64,000 nt of DNA from Gulosibacter chungangensis (GTDB lineage: Bacteria; Actinomycetota; Actinomycetes; Actinomycetales; Microbacteriaceae): assembly GCF_008831155.1 (NCBI RefSeq), contig NZ_WBKB01000001.1:620001-684000 (forward strand), read 5' to 3'. Shown here in pieces: positions 9,764 to 18,752 of the stretch; within the stretch, counting starts at the first letter, position 1; each line of letters opens with the position of its first letter. A program made the position numbers and the translations under genes. A model generated the notes under the pieces. That model saw only the letters and a program-made list of their open reading frames with translations, was not told where the DNA came from and ran no database searches.

Positions 9764-9888
9764 ATGAGACTTTCCAATTCCTCGGCTCTCACGCCACTTC
9801 AACCCCGTTCACGAAGTCTCACATGAGCCTCCGACACGCCTTTGTGGGACGTTGCAGTGCTGTTCCAAGGACCAAATTTGTCGTGATG

Positions 9889-9902
9889 GTTTCACGTGAA
9901 AC
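9889..9902. promoter_or_regulatory. parS site 2 (perfect)
   Basis: GTTTCACGTGAAAC, identical to the core of the universal bacterial parS consensus. Confidence 0.95.
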
Positions 9903-9991
9903 GCCTGCTCCGGTCCGGGCTCTGCTTTGATCTTCGATCTGACTTGATCCCAGGTTTCCTTGATCCCAGGTCGATTCCGGAGCCGATCGCC

Positions 9992-10023
9992 GGTGCACGT
10001 TGATAATTTGGCCAACGTGCACC
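9992..10023. repeat. 11-bp inverted repeat (hairpin-capable) in the centromere region
   Basis: GGTGCACGTTG and CAACGTGCACC form a perfect 11-bp stem around a 10-base loop. There is no T-run on either side and no adjacent gene, so it does not look like a terminator. It may be a binding site for a dimeric protein or a structured RNA/DNA element. Confidence 0.7.
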
Positions 10024-10051
10024 ATCCCTAACCGAATAGGGCATCACTCCC

Positions 10052-10065
10052 GTTTCACGTGAAAC
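10052..10065. promoter_or_regulatory. parS site 3 (perfect)
   Basis: GTTTCACGTGAAAC; 74 bases from the next site, the closest spacing in the array. Confidence 0.95.
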
Positions 10066-10125
10066 AGCCCTTCCTCAAACGGGGAATGCAGCCATGTCGA
10101 CAAGCTCAGCCGTATAGGGCAACTC

Positions 10126-10139
10126 GTTTCACGTGAAAC
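10126..10139. promoter_or_regulatory. parS site 4 (perfect)
   Basis: GTTTCACGTGAAAC. Confidence 0.95.
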
Positions 10140-10267
10140 GCTTCCCTCTTTCGCGCATCGCGTTTCCAACAAACATCCACACAGTCTGGCCACCTATGGA
10201 GGTGCTATCGGTCAAATCTCTTACTGTCGAGTCAGAGTCGTGTGCCGACGTTACCTAGCGATTCAAT

Positions 10268-10281
10268 GTTTCACGTGAAAC
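10268..10281. promoter_or_regulatory. parS site 5 (perfect)
   Basis: Full 16-mer TGTTTCACGTGAAACA is matched at 10267-10282. Confidence 0.95.
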
Positions 10282-10483
10282 ATATCCCGCGAACAATTAC
10301 GTCGTAGTCCTGCGCCTCAAAGAATTAGAGACTCGAGTTGAAAGTTGTTCGTCTTAGAATTTCTGGAGCGAACACAGCCCGCACACTGATCGCCAAATCA
10401 TCTTCGCTCAGTGCCTATACGCTTCGTGAACCGTACATACTGCTGAACAGAAGCTCTCAGCCCGTTGCCACCATCGGCCATAT

Positions 10484-10497
10484 GTCCCACGTGAAAC
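10484..10497. promoter_or_regulatory. parS-like site 6 (two mismatches)
   Basis: GTCCCACGTGAAAC; the central CACGTG and one half-site are intact, the other half has two changes. Confidence 0.55.
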
Positions 10498-10964
10498 GGC
10501 AGCTGCTTCTGATTTCGGCATCGACGCCAACACCACTCGCACTCTGAAGCTCAAATCCACACCCGAAAGAGAGTGGAAAGGGGTCACTTCACTCGGGACT
10601 CTCTCCGCGCGACTGCTGCCTAGGCTATCAAGTTGCTTGGTCCGACACCGCGCGAGTTCCACACCACAGGAATGACGACCCATGCACTGATATTCGGCCG
10701 TCGGAAGACAGGAGACAGGTCAATATTGACCCGACCTACTTGGATTTCTGTCGTATGACCGAGCTGGACGTCGCGCTGTCAGTTCCGCAGTTCCACTTTT
10801 CACTTTCGAATCTAGACTATTTGGCAGCATTGCGCCCGAGAAGCCACACGCTCTCCCGTGTACACATCTCCGTGACCAACGGAGCAGCCACTACTTGGAA
10901 GAAATGATGCAGCGGACGTCCGGGCCACTCACCAGTGAAAGCAGTCTGAAGTGAGATCCGCAGC

Positions 10965-10978
10965 GTTTCACGTGAAAC
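10965..10978. promoter_or_regulatory. parS site 7 (perfect)
   Basis: GTTTCACGTGAAAC. Confidence 0.95.
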
Positions 10979-11185
10979 ATTGCACGATCAAGCCAATCAC
11001 GTGAGTGAGACCGGCAGTTCGTGACGATTCACAAAGGGTTCCTGCCGACTTCGACAGGGTTGTGTTCGTGACGACCACCAGCAGTATGCGTCGCAGAAGG
11101 AAGGAACCTAGTTCTACACCACTGTTGACCACTTCCGGGCTGCGTGTGAAATGAAGCGAGCATCCGTGCCCGTGATGTTTGCGTT

Positions 11186-11199
11186 GTTTCACGTGAAAC
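11186..11199. promoter_or_regulatory. parS site 8 (perfect)
   Basis: The full 16-mer TGTTTCACGTGAAACA is matched at 11185-11200, identical to the Bacillus/Caulobacter-type consensus. Confidence 0.95.
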
Positions 11200-11762
11200 A
11201 CCCTCCCGAAATTCAGGACAGGATTCACTGCAAAAACGGCTCGGCAGTGAACGCCCCCACACCCGTGTGTGTAGATCGACGAAGCTCTACCGTCATCCGT
11301 GTCTGCAAAGCCCCCTCGCCAACTGAAGACCGGGGGGCGTCAGCCAGTCATGCTTAGATCACAGTGATGCCTTGGACGGCTGTATTAGTACAACGGGATC
11401 GGAACTAATCGCGCAAACAGTTTCTCGAGGAGAATCCCTGAATCCATTGCCCAGCTCCTATTGCTGCGTGCACTCGGCAACGGACAGCATCTCGAAGACC
11501 TCCGTAGCAAATACAAATCCTTCCTCGGTCAACCACGCAAATCTCTTGAAATGAGACTGACATGTTCTCACTTGCCAATCTCGATGTTCGGCAACTATTG
11601 AAAGTGGCCCTTAAGGATCGGCCTGACTGTATTTCAAATCAGAGCAGTATTGTTCCAGTGGCACGAACTGGACGAATAGAAACGACTTCCCACCAACCAG
11701 CTCCACTCTCCAGGTTGCCAGCCCGCTGTCAGTGACCTATTCGTGAGAGATGCCATCGGTCC

Positions 11763-11776
11763 GTTTCACATGAAAC
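11763..11776. promoter_or_regulatory. parS site 9 (one mismatch)
   Basis: GTTTCACATGAAAC; one change in the central CACGTG. Confidence 0.75.
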
Positions 11777-11994
11777 GTCCTCACCGCCATTCACTCAGCG
11801 ATTTGTGCGCACTCACCCTGCAGCTATTCTTCGTGGAGAACCAGGCACTTCCTAGACGACGGTGGTGAATCATCAACATCGAGTGCATGGAATACGACCG
11901 GTAACATTCTTCGTCGTCAGTTTTTGAGTCAGTTCTTGTCATCAATAGAGAGACTCTTCGCTCTATGTCGAACTCGCTTCACCACGCTCATACC

Positions 11995-12008
11995 GTTTCA
12001 CGTGAAAC
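11995..12008. promoter_or_regulatory. parS site 10 (perfect)
   Basis: GTTTCACGTGAAAC. Confidence 0.95.
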
Positions 12009-12405
12009 AACCCCACTAGCCTGATACGCAGCATGAGCTGAAAGATCGGACACATAACGACGTCATCGGGTGACCACGAGGTTTATGCAATGTCCCTCAA
12101 CTTGACAGAACCGCGTTGTCTGGAACTAATACGAATCCCAGGACGCGATGTGAGTTCCTAGCCATACCCAACAGTTTCATGGGAACAAGAACCGCAGCTA
12201 GATGCTCTTGTCTTGTGCACTCTGAACGTTCGATGGCCAACGTAGTTGTTTGGAGATAGTTATGGAGCATTGCCAATCAACAAGGCGACGCACCGCATTC
12301 ACCGAAGAAGAGCGAATCCCCTTTGGATTACACCACGTCTTCGGATATCCATGGAGACATGTCTATCGCTGTCTACATGGGCGCTTTGCTGCTTCACGTT
12401 CTCAC

Positions 12406-12419
12406 GTTTCACGTGAAAC
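12406..12419. promoter_or_regulatory. parS site 11 (perfect)
   Basis: GTTTCACGTGAAAC; a partial copy (cttcacgttc) lies immediately to its left. Confidence 0.95.
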
Positions 12420-12498
12420 GTATCGGTTCCAAGCTTTGACACATCATCAGGTTCTGCGGGAACCAACCGCGTAGTTCTGAAGTCACTGCTTCGCTCGT

Positions 12499-12512
12499 GT
12501 TTGACGTGAAAC
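12499..12512. promoter_or_regulatory. parS site 12 (one mismatch)
   Basis: GTTTGACGTGAAAC within TGTTTGACGTGAAACA; one base differs from consensus. Confidence 0.75.
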
Positions 12513-12584
12513 AGCAAGACAAACTCTTCTTACCTTGCTGATTCGGACCATGTTGATCTCCTGCTGGCAATCAGTCGGTGAGTA

Positions 12585-12598
12585 GTTTCACGTGAAAC
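12585..12598. promoter_or_regulatory. parS site 13 (perfect)
   Basis: GTTTCACGTGAAAC; sites 11-13 form a tight trio within 193 bases. Confidence 0.95.
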
Positions 12599-12903
12599 GC
12601 TACTTTCAAATTCTGCCAAAGTTGCGCCACAGCTGAGCTGAGCAATCTGTCTACCAATCTGAAACGCCACTTGAACCAGTATGGGGCAGCTGAATTGTCT
12701 CGATGAGGACAACAACCAACGCCCGGAGAAGGCAACGGGCACCCCGCACCCTGCACCAGGCAACTCTTGAGGAAGTACAAATTGCACAGCGTGACATATT
12801 CCTGGCAGGTTGGGAGCGATCGCGCACCTTGGAGCTGGCCAACACAGGTCGTGCCGCGACTCTCGCTTCGAACCGGGAAAGTTCATCACCGTATACCCCA
12901 CCC

Positions 12904-12917
12904 GTTCCACGTGAAGC
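12904..12917. promoter_or_regulatory. parS-like site 14 (two mismatches)
   Basis: GTTCCACGTGAAGC; both changes are symmetrical transitions that keep the palindrome partly intact. Confidence 0.55.
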
Positions 12918-13334
12918 GGCAAACCCACGGGCCTTTGCCTTCACATCCTTCACGTACCGAGGTTCACACTTCTACGCGCCTATCGAAAGCATGGCGCCAT
13001 GCCAGAACCGAAGACAGTATTTCTAGTCCACGCGGAGTCGAAACCCAGCAAGAATGGAATCCCAGACAGCGTACGTTGCTTGAGCGACATTCGCACACGT
13101 GAGCGGCACCACCAAGTACCGGCCTTCACTGAGTTTTCTCCCTTTGCACTCAACTGAGTCGAGTAACTACCGCCCATCAATCTGAAACGAATAGACCCAC
13201 GCTTCCCTCCTTCTGGGAGAAGCGCGTCTAAAGGACCCGACAATCAGCACTACGAAAGGACTCCCACGTTGGTCATCAACGCCAGGCCATTGCCAAGTAC
13301 GCGGACTGTCAATCGTCTGGCAAAACCAATCACC

Positions 13335-13348
13335 GTTTCACGTGAAAC
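13335..13348. promoter_or_regulatory. parS site 15 (perfect)
   Basis: GTTTCACGTGAAAC; the copy nearest rsmG. Confidence 0.95.
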
Positions 13349-13599
13349 ATGCATACCGACACCGGCATCCACATCCAGCCCAGACCTAGGGAGAATCGAA
13401 GGAAGTCGCACGAAATATTTCCAGGATTACTGGGCGTCCTTGAGAGCAGCAAACTACTGACTGGAGCTGAGGTCCACTAAAACTGCAATCGTGAACCCCA
13501 AAGGTATAGTTGCTTATCCTTCATTCAAGCAACTACCAATCAAAGAAAGCCCAGGTCAGAGCACTATTACTCACTCTGTGGAAGCGTCATGAGAACAGA

Positions 13600-13637
13600 A
13601 AAGCCTGATCAGCAGCGAATTCTGCGGATCAGGCTTT
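13600..13637 (-). terminator. Terminator downstream of rsmG
   Basis: Perfect 11-bp stem AAAGCCTGATC / GATCAGGCTTT with an inner GCAG/CTGC pairing. On the minus strand it is followed by TTCTGTTCTC. It ends the rpmH-to-rsmG operon before the parS region. Confidence 0.8.
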
Positions 13638-13650
13638 CTAAGATTAGATA

Positions 13651-14331
13651 CTACTCAACAGTGGCTCGTACGACTCGTGTGGGTTCTGTATCGAGACCCT
13701 CACCTACTTCTTCCACTCGAATATCTTCGAGCTTGTAGCGACGAATGACTTTCGCTGCCTTAGTGATTTCTGCTTCCGCAGAACGACCCTTCAGCAGTAC
13801 AACCTCGCCGCCGTACTTCACCAACGGCACCGTCCACGGAAGCAGCTTCGACAGTGCAGCCACTGCACGGGCGGTCACCTGATCGAAGGCAACGGACTCA
13901 GCAACCTCTTCGGCGCGACCACGAACAGCGGTCACATTATCAAGACCGAGTTCCTTAATCTGCTGCACCAGCCAATTGTGGCGACGCTCCATCGGCTCAA
14001 TGAGCGTGAACTTCACATCCGGACGAGCAATAGCGAGAGGAATACCAGGCAGCCCTGCTCCGGAACCCACATCGCCCACTTCACCGTGCAGCAATGGCGC
14101 AATCAGTGCCGAGTTAATAACGTGCCGGGTCCAAAGTCGCGGATACTCTAGCGGCCCCAACAGGCCCAGCAATTCTCCGTCGCGGGCCAGGGCATTCGCA
14201 TAGGCCTGGGCGATGCCAACCCGGTCTCCGAAGATCTCTTCGGCAACGGCAGGACGAGGTTCAACCTCAACTCGCTCGCCTTCAATCTCCAGCTCAGTAA
14301 TTGGCTCCGGAATCACCGCCGGGTCACTCAT
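13651..14331 (-). CDS. rsmG: 16S rRNA (guanine527-N7)-methyltransferase
   Basis: A 226-residue SAM-dependent methyltransferase (GidB) that modifies G527 of 16S rRNA; its loss gives low-level streptomycin resistance. The SAM motif is GEVGDVGSGAGLPGIPLAIARPD, preceded by the family segment LWTRHVINSALI. VAFDQVTARAVAAL is the conserved mid-domain motif. It closes the minus-strand rpmH-rnpA-yidD-yidC-jag-rsmG operon, 20 bases after jag. Unlike the usual layout, parA does not follow directly. Confidence 0.95.
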   Translation of the reverse strand: MSDPAVIPEPITELEIEGERVEVEPRPAVAEEIFGDRVGIAQAYANALARDGELLGLLGPLEYPRLWTRHVINSALIAPLLHGEVGDVGSGAGLPGIPLAIARPDVKFTLIEPMERRHNWLVQQIKELGLDNVTAVRGRAEEVAESVAFDQVTARAVAALSKLLPWTVPLVKYGGEVVLLKGRSAEAEITKAAKVIRRYKLEDIRVEEVGEGLDTEPTRVVRATVE

Positions 14332-14351
14332 CCTGATCCCTCCAGCGCCGA

Positions 14352-14972
14352 CTAGTCACGCACCCGAAGGACGGTGTGACGGTCGCGACCCTCACCCTCG
14401 CTCTCGGAGTGGTAACCACGGTCTGCAGCGATGTCGTGGACGATCTTGCGCTCATAGGAGGACATCGGTGGCAGAGCAGCGGTGGCCGCACCCTCTTCGA
14501 TCCGTTCGATCGCACGGCCGACGAGTGCCTCGAGTTCCTGCTTACGCGCCTCGCGCGAGCCACCCACATCCAGAATCAGGCGCGAGAACTCGCCCGTCTC
14601 CGCCTGTACGGCCAAACGAGTCAACTGCTGCAGTGCATCCACCACCGGACCCGAGGACAACTTCGAAAGGTTAGATTCACCCTCTGCAGTCACCGAGACA
14701 TAGGTGCGGCCAGCGGTGACGTCGATTTCGAGGTCACCATCCACATCCGCGATATCGAGCAATTCCTCGATGTAGTCCGCGGCGATGTCGCCTTCGTCGC
14801 GATCTTCATCGTCGGAGTCATCGCCCGCGGCGTCGTCAAAGTCGGCGTCGCCAACGAGGTCCGCGTCATTCTCCTCGACGGAATCCGACTCGGTCTCCTG
14901 CGCATCCTCAATGACCTTGTCGTGGTCGAGGGCGTCCTCGTGGCGCTCGTCTTCCCTGATACCGCTCGTCAT
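14352..14972 (-). CDS. jag: Jag/KhpB-type single-stranded nucleic-acid-binding protein (KH-R3H)
   Basis: A 206-residue protein with an acidic N-terminal ~75 residues, then a KH-like domain (IAADYIEELLDIADVDGDLEIDV with VSVTAEGE). The R3H domain follows: LILDVGGSREARKQELEALV, and PPMSSYERKIVHDIAADRGY with the signature Arg-x3-His spacing. Jag/KhpB proteins bind RNA and influence cell envelope growth, and are typically encoded beside yidC as here. The strongly acidic N-terminus replaces the Jag-N domain seen in Firmicutes. Confidence 0.9.
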   Translation of the reverse strand: MTSGIREDERHEDALDHDKVIEDAQETESDSVEENDADLVGDADFDDAAGDDSDDEDRDEGDIAADYIEELLDIADVDGDLEIDVTAGRTYVSVTAEGESNLSKLSSGPVVDALQQLTRLAVQAETGEFSRLILDVGGSREARKQELEALVGRAIERIEEGAATAALPPMSSYERKIVHDIAADRGYHSESEGEGRDRHTVLRVRD

Positions 14973-15029
14973 TTGCTTCCCTTTCGGCGGGTGGACTCGA
15001 GGCAGGTCAAACCTGCCCCAACAACAAAA

Positions 15030-16001
15030 CTACTTCTTCTTTTTCTTCTTCTTGGCGCGCTGCTTCGAAATCGGTTGTTCGCGCTGACCCTGCGGCTTCT
15101 GCTCGATCTCCTCGACCGGAGCACCCTTCTTCTTCTGGTTTGCCGGGTTGTCGGGCGAAGTCTCCCACTTGCCCTGGCGACGCAGACGCTCCTCACGCTT
15201 CTTAGCAGCATCCGAACCTGGAGTCGGCATATTGCGGATCGTCACGTACTGCTGTCCCATGGTCCACAGGTTCGACAACGCCCAGTAGCTCATGACACCG
15301 ATCGGGAACATCAGGCCCGAAACCGCCATTACCAACGGCAGCAGGTACATCATCATCTGCTGCTGTTTGAACATCGGCGATTCCTTCGCCGTGGGGGAAA
15401 TGTTCTGCGCCGTGATCTGGAACTGCGTGAAGAACTGCGTTGCCACCATCAGAATGATGATGATGATCGCGACCACGATGACCGCGGTATTGCCGTCGTT
15501 ATTGACGAGCGTCGCGCTCAGCGGAGCGCCGAAGATGGTGGAATTCGAGAAGGAGTGCGCGAGCTCCAAGTTCATGAGGCCAACGCCGGCCTCATTGTTG
15601 TTCGCGGTGTTGAGCACGCGGAAGAGCGCGAAGAAGATCGGCATCTGGATCAGCATCGGCCAGCAGCCGGAGAGCGGGCTCGAGCCGTGCTCCTTGTACA
15701 GCGCCATCGTTTCTTGTTGCATCGCCTGCTGCGAGAACTGATCGCGTTTGCCCTTGTACTTGTCTTGGATGCGCTTGAGCTCGGGCTGCAGCTCCATCAT
15801 GCCGCGCATCGATTTCACCTGCCGAACCGTCAACGGAATCATCGCCGACCGAACGATCAACACCAGCAAGAGGATCGAGAGGATCCAGGTCCAACCATCG
15901 AGATTGCCCAGTCCCACTTCGGTGAGAAGCCAATGGCCACCCACGAGAATGACTTCAATGACCCAGCGAAGTGGCCAGAGGATTGTGTCGAGAAAGTCCA
16001 T
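15030..16001 (-). CDS. yidC: Membrane protein insertase YidC (Oxa1 family)
   Basis: A 323-residue Gram-positive-type YidC that inserts and folds membrane proteins with or without SecYEG. It starts directly with the first transmembrane segment (no large periplasmic domain). RSAMIPLTVRQVKSMRGMM carries the conserved hydrophilic-groove Arg, followed by the coiled cytosolic loop, and SGCWPMLIQMPIFFALFRVL is the family core. The C-terminus is very basic, ending in seven consecutive Lys, as expected for ribosome contact. It lies 9 bases after yidD. Confidence 0.95.
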   Translation of the reverse strand: MDFLDTILWPLRWVIEVILVGGHWLLTEVGLGNLDGWTWILSILLLVLIVRSAMIPLTVRQVKSMRGMMELQPELKRIQDKYKGKRDQFSQQAMQQETMALYKEHGSSPLSGCWPMLIQMPIFFALFRVLNTANNNEAGVGLMNLELAHSFSNSTIFGAPLSATLVNNDGNTAVIVVAIIIIILMVATQFFTQFQITAQNISPTAKESPMFKQQQMMMYLLPLVMAVSGLMFPIGVMSYWALSNLWTMGQQYVTIRNMPTPGSDAAKKREERLRRQGKWETSPDNPANQKKKGAPVEEIEQKPQGQREQPISKQRAKKKKKKK

Positions 16002-16010
16002 TGGGAGGGA

Positions 16011-16325
16011 TCAGTCTTTCGGTTGGAGGGTTGATACTACGAATCCGGATGCGGTGGTGCTTATCGAGAACTCGCGTTTCTGTTCCGGTACCTCGTCGAA
16101 ATCGGGTTTCGCCCAGGGGTGACAACGAAGGATCCGCCGCAGGGCCATCCAGCTGCCTCGAAGCAGACCGTATACCTGCACTGCTTCTAAACCATACGCG
16201 GAACACGTCGGGTAGTACCGGCAAACATCACCATAAATGGGAGATATGACCTTCCGATAGACCAGAAGGAGCGCCACCCCAATATTCCGAGGAATGAGCA
16301 CGAGGTTGTGCAGCAGCTTGAGCAT
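16011..16325 (-). CDS. yidD: Membrane protein insertion efficiency factor YidD
   Basis: A 104-residue protein with the YidD hallmark YPTCSAYGLEAVQVYGLLRG, plus RKVISP and RCHPW. It associates with the inner membrane through an amphipathic N-terminus and aids YidC-mediated insertion. The start lies one base after the rnpA stop. The C-terminal ~25 residues after the core are a variable extension. Confidence 0.93.
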   Translation of the reverse strand: MLKLLHNLVLIPRNIGVALLLVYRKVISPIYGDVCRYYPTCSAYGLEAVQVYGLLRGSWMALRRILRCHPWAKPDFDEVPEQKREFSISTTASGFVVSTLQPKD

Positions 16326-16326
16326 C

Positions 16327-16719
16327 TCAGTCGATCACGTCAGCACAAGAGCACTGCTCCGGTATCGCCTTGACACCGATCTGTTCGGATGCGTTCAGCA
16401 CGGCTCCGCGCACGCGAGCGCGTAACTCGGCATAAGTAAGGTCGGCAACTTCCGGAAACACGCGGATGATGAACGATGCCCCGGTTGGGACGAGGATCAA
16501 CAACTCACGCGAAATGGCCTTGAGCCGACGGCGCAGACGGTTGCGGACAACAGCAACACCCACCCGCTTCGTAATGATGAATCCGAATCGAGTGGGTGCG
16601 GTTGCGTCGACGTGCAGCTCGGCGAGTACGACGAGGCCGCGTGCACCAACCCGATGGCCCCTCCGAGAAATGCGACGGTAATCATCGCCTCGAGTGACCC
16701 GGTTCGGGTGGGCTAGCAA
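16327..16719 (-). CDS. rnpA: Ribonuclease P protein component
   Basis: A 130-residue basic protein that partners the RNase P RNA to mature tRNA 5' ends. RFGFIITKRVGVAVVRNRLRRRLKAI carries the RNR motif that binds the RNA. It sits five bases after rpmH, the universal order. Confidence 0.95.
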   Translation of the reverse strand: MLAHPNRVTRGDDYRRISRRGHRVGARGLVVLAELHVDATAPTRFGFIITKRVGVAVVRNRLRRRLKAISRELLILVPTGASFIIRVFPEVADLTYAELRARVRGAVLNASEQIGVKAIPEQCSCADVID

Positions 16720-16724
16720 CGAAA

Positions 16725-16862
16725 TTACGCCGAGAGAACCTTGCGGCCCTTTGCGCGGCGCGATGCGAGGATGGCGCGGCCTGCGCGGGTGCGCATGCGA
16801 AGGCGGAAGCCGTGCTTCTTCGAGCGACGGCGGTTGTTCGGCTGGAAAGTACGCTTAGACAT
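16725..16862 (-). CDS. rpmH: 50S ribosomal protein L34
   Basis: A 45-codon gene read on the minus strand, starting [20 protein letters not shown] and ending in AKGRKVLSA. It has the full length and sequence pattern of bacterial L34. It is the first gene of the leftward operon and diverges from dnaA. Confidence 0.97.
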   Translation of the reverse strand: MSKRTFQPNNRRRSKKHGFRLRMRTRAGRAILASRRAKGRKVLSA

Positions 16863-17237
16863 AAATTGACTCCGGGATTTGTAGCCCCGTCAACGGGGAA
16901 ACGACTAATCGCCCAGAAGGCGGGCTCAACCGCAATAGACTACATGTCGGGCAACTTGCAGGTCAAGTAAAACTTGAATCTGGGCGCGCTCTACCACTCG
17001 GGCAGCTTTTCCCTCCGACGACTCGCCGAGAGTGCCAAAATCGATTGTGTTAACCCAACCGAGTGGTCTTATGCTGGTCGGTCTACCGCTACTATTATTC
17101 ACAGATTCCACAGTTATCCACAGAGACTGTGAATAACTTGCCGACAGCGCCTGGCTCGCGGCAAGATCAAGCCCGACACGCCTAACGTTCGGTGCGCAAC
17201 TGAACTACACCGACCACCACGACCGAGGAGCAGCCAC
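16863..17237. other. rpmH-dnaA intergenic region with DnaA boxes
   Basis: This 375-base divergent promoter region holds three DnaA-box-like sequences close together: TTATTCACA at 17095, TTATCCACA (perfect) at 17114, and TGTGAATAA (reverse orientation) at 17128. They probably serve dnaA autoregulation and may contribute to origin function. Confidence 0.7.
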
Positions 17238-18752
17238 ATGACCGAAGACGTTTCAGTCATCTGGTCAGCACTGCTCAACACCCTCAGGTCAAACGAATCG
17301 GTACCGCCTTCGATGCGTGGGTTCTTCTCGCTCGTCGAACCAAAAGGCGTGATGAGCGGCACTATTTATCTCGAAGTGCCGAACGACATGACCCGGACGA
17401 TGATCGAACAGCGTGGCCGCGAGCCGCTGTTTGAAGCGATCACGAACCTCGGTCCAGAATCTGGCGTGGCCAATTTCGCGGTGGTCGTGAATCCCGATAT
17501 TCAGCCTCGACAGCGTGTCGATGAGCGCGAATATGAGGTCGAGCCCGACTATCCCAGTGCCCTGGAACAGGCTTCCATGGCTCAGACCGAAGTCGCTCAC
17601 GAGCCGTTATCCACCGGTTATTCACAGGCGGCAGCGGCATCGAATGCCCTACAGGCGACGAACGCTTTTCAACAGGCTCCGTACCACGCTGAGCCGCCGG
17701 CACCGATGCCGGAGCATGACTCGCGGATCAATCGTCGCTACAACTTTGAGAACTTCATCATAGGTGCATCCAACCGTTTCGCCCACGCGGCCGCCGTCGC
17801 CGTCGCCGAAGCACCGGCAAGAAGCTATAACCCGCTGTTTATCTACGGAGACTCCGGGCTCGGCAAGACCCACCTGTTGCACGCGATCGGCAACTACGCG
17901 GAAAACATCTATCCGGGCATCCAGGTCCGCTATGTCTCGAGTGAAGAGTTCACGAACGACTTCATCAACTCGATTGCTGACAACCGCGCGCAAGAGTTCC
18001 ACGCGCGGTACCGCAATAACGACATCCTGATGATTGACGACATCCAGTTCCTGCAGGGCAAGGACTCCACGATGGAGGCCTTCTTCCACACCTTTAATAC
18101 GCTGCACGAGCACAATAAGCAGGTCGTCATCACCTCGGATGTGCCACCCAAGCAGCTCACCGGCTTTGAGAATCGGATGCGTTCCCGCTTTGAGTGGGGT
18201 CTGATCACCGATGTCTTGGCTCCTGACCTCGAAACCCGAATCGCGATTCTGCGAAAGAAGGCCGAGGCAGACGATATTTCGCTTCCGAAGGATGCGATCG
18301 AGTTCATCGCGGCGCACGTGAACGGTTCGATTCGAGAACTCGAAGGCACGCTCATCCGCGTTACGGCGTATGCCAACCTCAATCAGCAGGCCATCGACCT
18401 CAACCTAGTGAGTGTGGTGCTCAAGGACCTCATCACCGACGATGAGCCGAACATCATCGCGCCGCAGGAAATCATTCGCGAGACCGCAGACTATTTCCAC
18501 CTCACCGTGGAAGACCTCTACGGCTCCAGCCGGTCACAGGCCATCGCGACCAGCCGCCAGGTCGCGATGTATCTCTGCCGCGAAATGACGAACCTCTCGC
18601 TCCCGAAAATTGGTCAGCTCTTCGGTGGCCGAGACCACACCACGGTGATGTACGCACACCGCAAGATCACGAAGCTCATCACCGAAGACCGCTCCGTCTA
18701 TAACCAGGTCACCGAGCTCACCTCGCGCATCCGGCAGAACAGCCGTAACTAG
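17238..18752 (+). CDS. dnaA: Chromosomal replication initiator protein DnaA
   Basis: A 504-residue initiator ATPase with all four domains. The N-terminal domain I is followed by a Pro/Ala/Gln-rich linker (to about residue 165). The AAA+ domain begins RYNFENFIIGASNRFA, with Walker A GDSGLGKTHLLHAIG and Walker B ILMIDDIQFLQGK. Domain IV carries the DnaA-box-binding signature GGRDHTTVMYAHRKI. The ATG follows GAGGAGCAGCC. It sits in the standard rpmH-dnaA-dnaN context. Confidence 0.98.
   Translation: MTEDVSVIWSALLNTLRSNESVPPSMRGFFSLVEPKGVMSGTIYLEVPNDMTRTMIEQRGREPLFEAITNLGPESGVANFAVVVNPDIQPRQRVDEREYEVEPDYPSALEQASMAQTEVAHEPLSTGYSQAAAASNALQATNAFQQAPYHAEPPAPMPEHDSRINRRYNFENFIIGASNRFAHAAAVAVAEAPARSYNPLFIYGDSGLGKTHLLHAIGNYAENIYPGIQVRYVSSEEFTNDFINSIADNRAQEFHARYRNNDILMIDDIQFLQGKDSTMEAFFHTFNTLHEHNKQVVITSDVPPKQLTGFENRMRSRFEWGLITDVLAPDLETRIAILRKKAEADDISLPKDAIEFIAAHVNGSIRELEGTLIRVTAYANLNQQAIDLNLVSVVLKDLITDDEPNIIAPQEIIRETADYFHLTVEDLYGSSRSQAIATSRQVAMYLCREMTNLSLPKIGQLFGGRDHTTVMYAHRKITKLITEDRSVYNQVTELTSRIRQNSRN

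Larger units (their letters stand above)
9638..13650. other. Gene-free parS-rich centromere region between parA and rsmG
   Basis: About 4 kb with no credible coding sequence. The open frames here are short, on both strands, lack ribosome-binding sites and the GC-rich third-codon bias of the neighbours, and often merely read through parS palindromes (giving the peptides FHVKR or VSRET). By eye the G+C is near half, clearly lower than the flanks. The only organised content is 15 parS sites, one DnaA box at 9737-9745, an inverted repeat at 9992-10023, a 13-base direct repeat (CTTGATCCCAGGT at 9943 and 9959) and the rsmG terminator at the far end. In most actinobacteria and many other bacteria rsmG, parA and parB are contiguous, so the gap is an expansion. 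Confidence 0.85.

Noticed and set aside
8738-9802. ParA starting at 9802 with a 55-residue N-terminal extension
   Set aside because: The extension translates a parS site and the DnaA box region; a good ribosome-binding site stands before the ATG at 9637, and the resulting length matches ParA.
12161-12187. Possible further parS near GTTTCATGGGAAC
   Set aside because: Four differences from consensus, including the central CACGTG; too weak to count.
9750-13348. parS repeats considered as a CRISPR array
   Set aside because: The repeat is a 14-base palindrome at irregular spacing, with no spacers of constant length and no cas genes.
9809-13460. Many open frames of 60-130 codons in the parA-rsmG gap, several containing FHVKR or VSRET peptides
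   Set aside because: The shared peptides are translations of the parS palindrome in different frames. The frames lack ribosome-binding sites, the codon bias of the neighbours and any recognisable domain.
14376-16034. 552-codon plus-strand open frame
   Set aside because: Antisense of jag, yidC and yidD, which are certain. Long antisense frames are common in GC-rich DNA.
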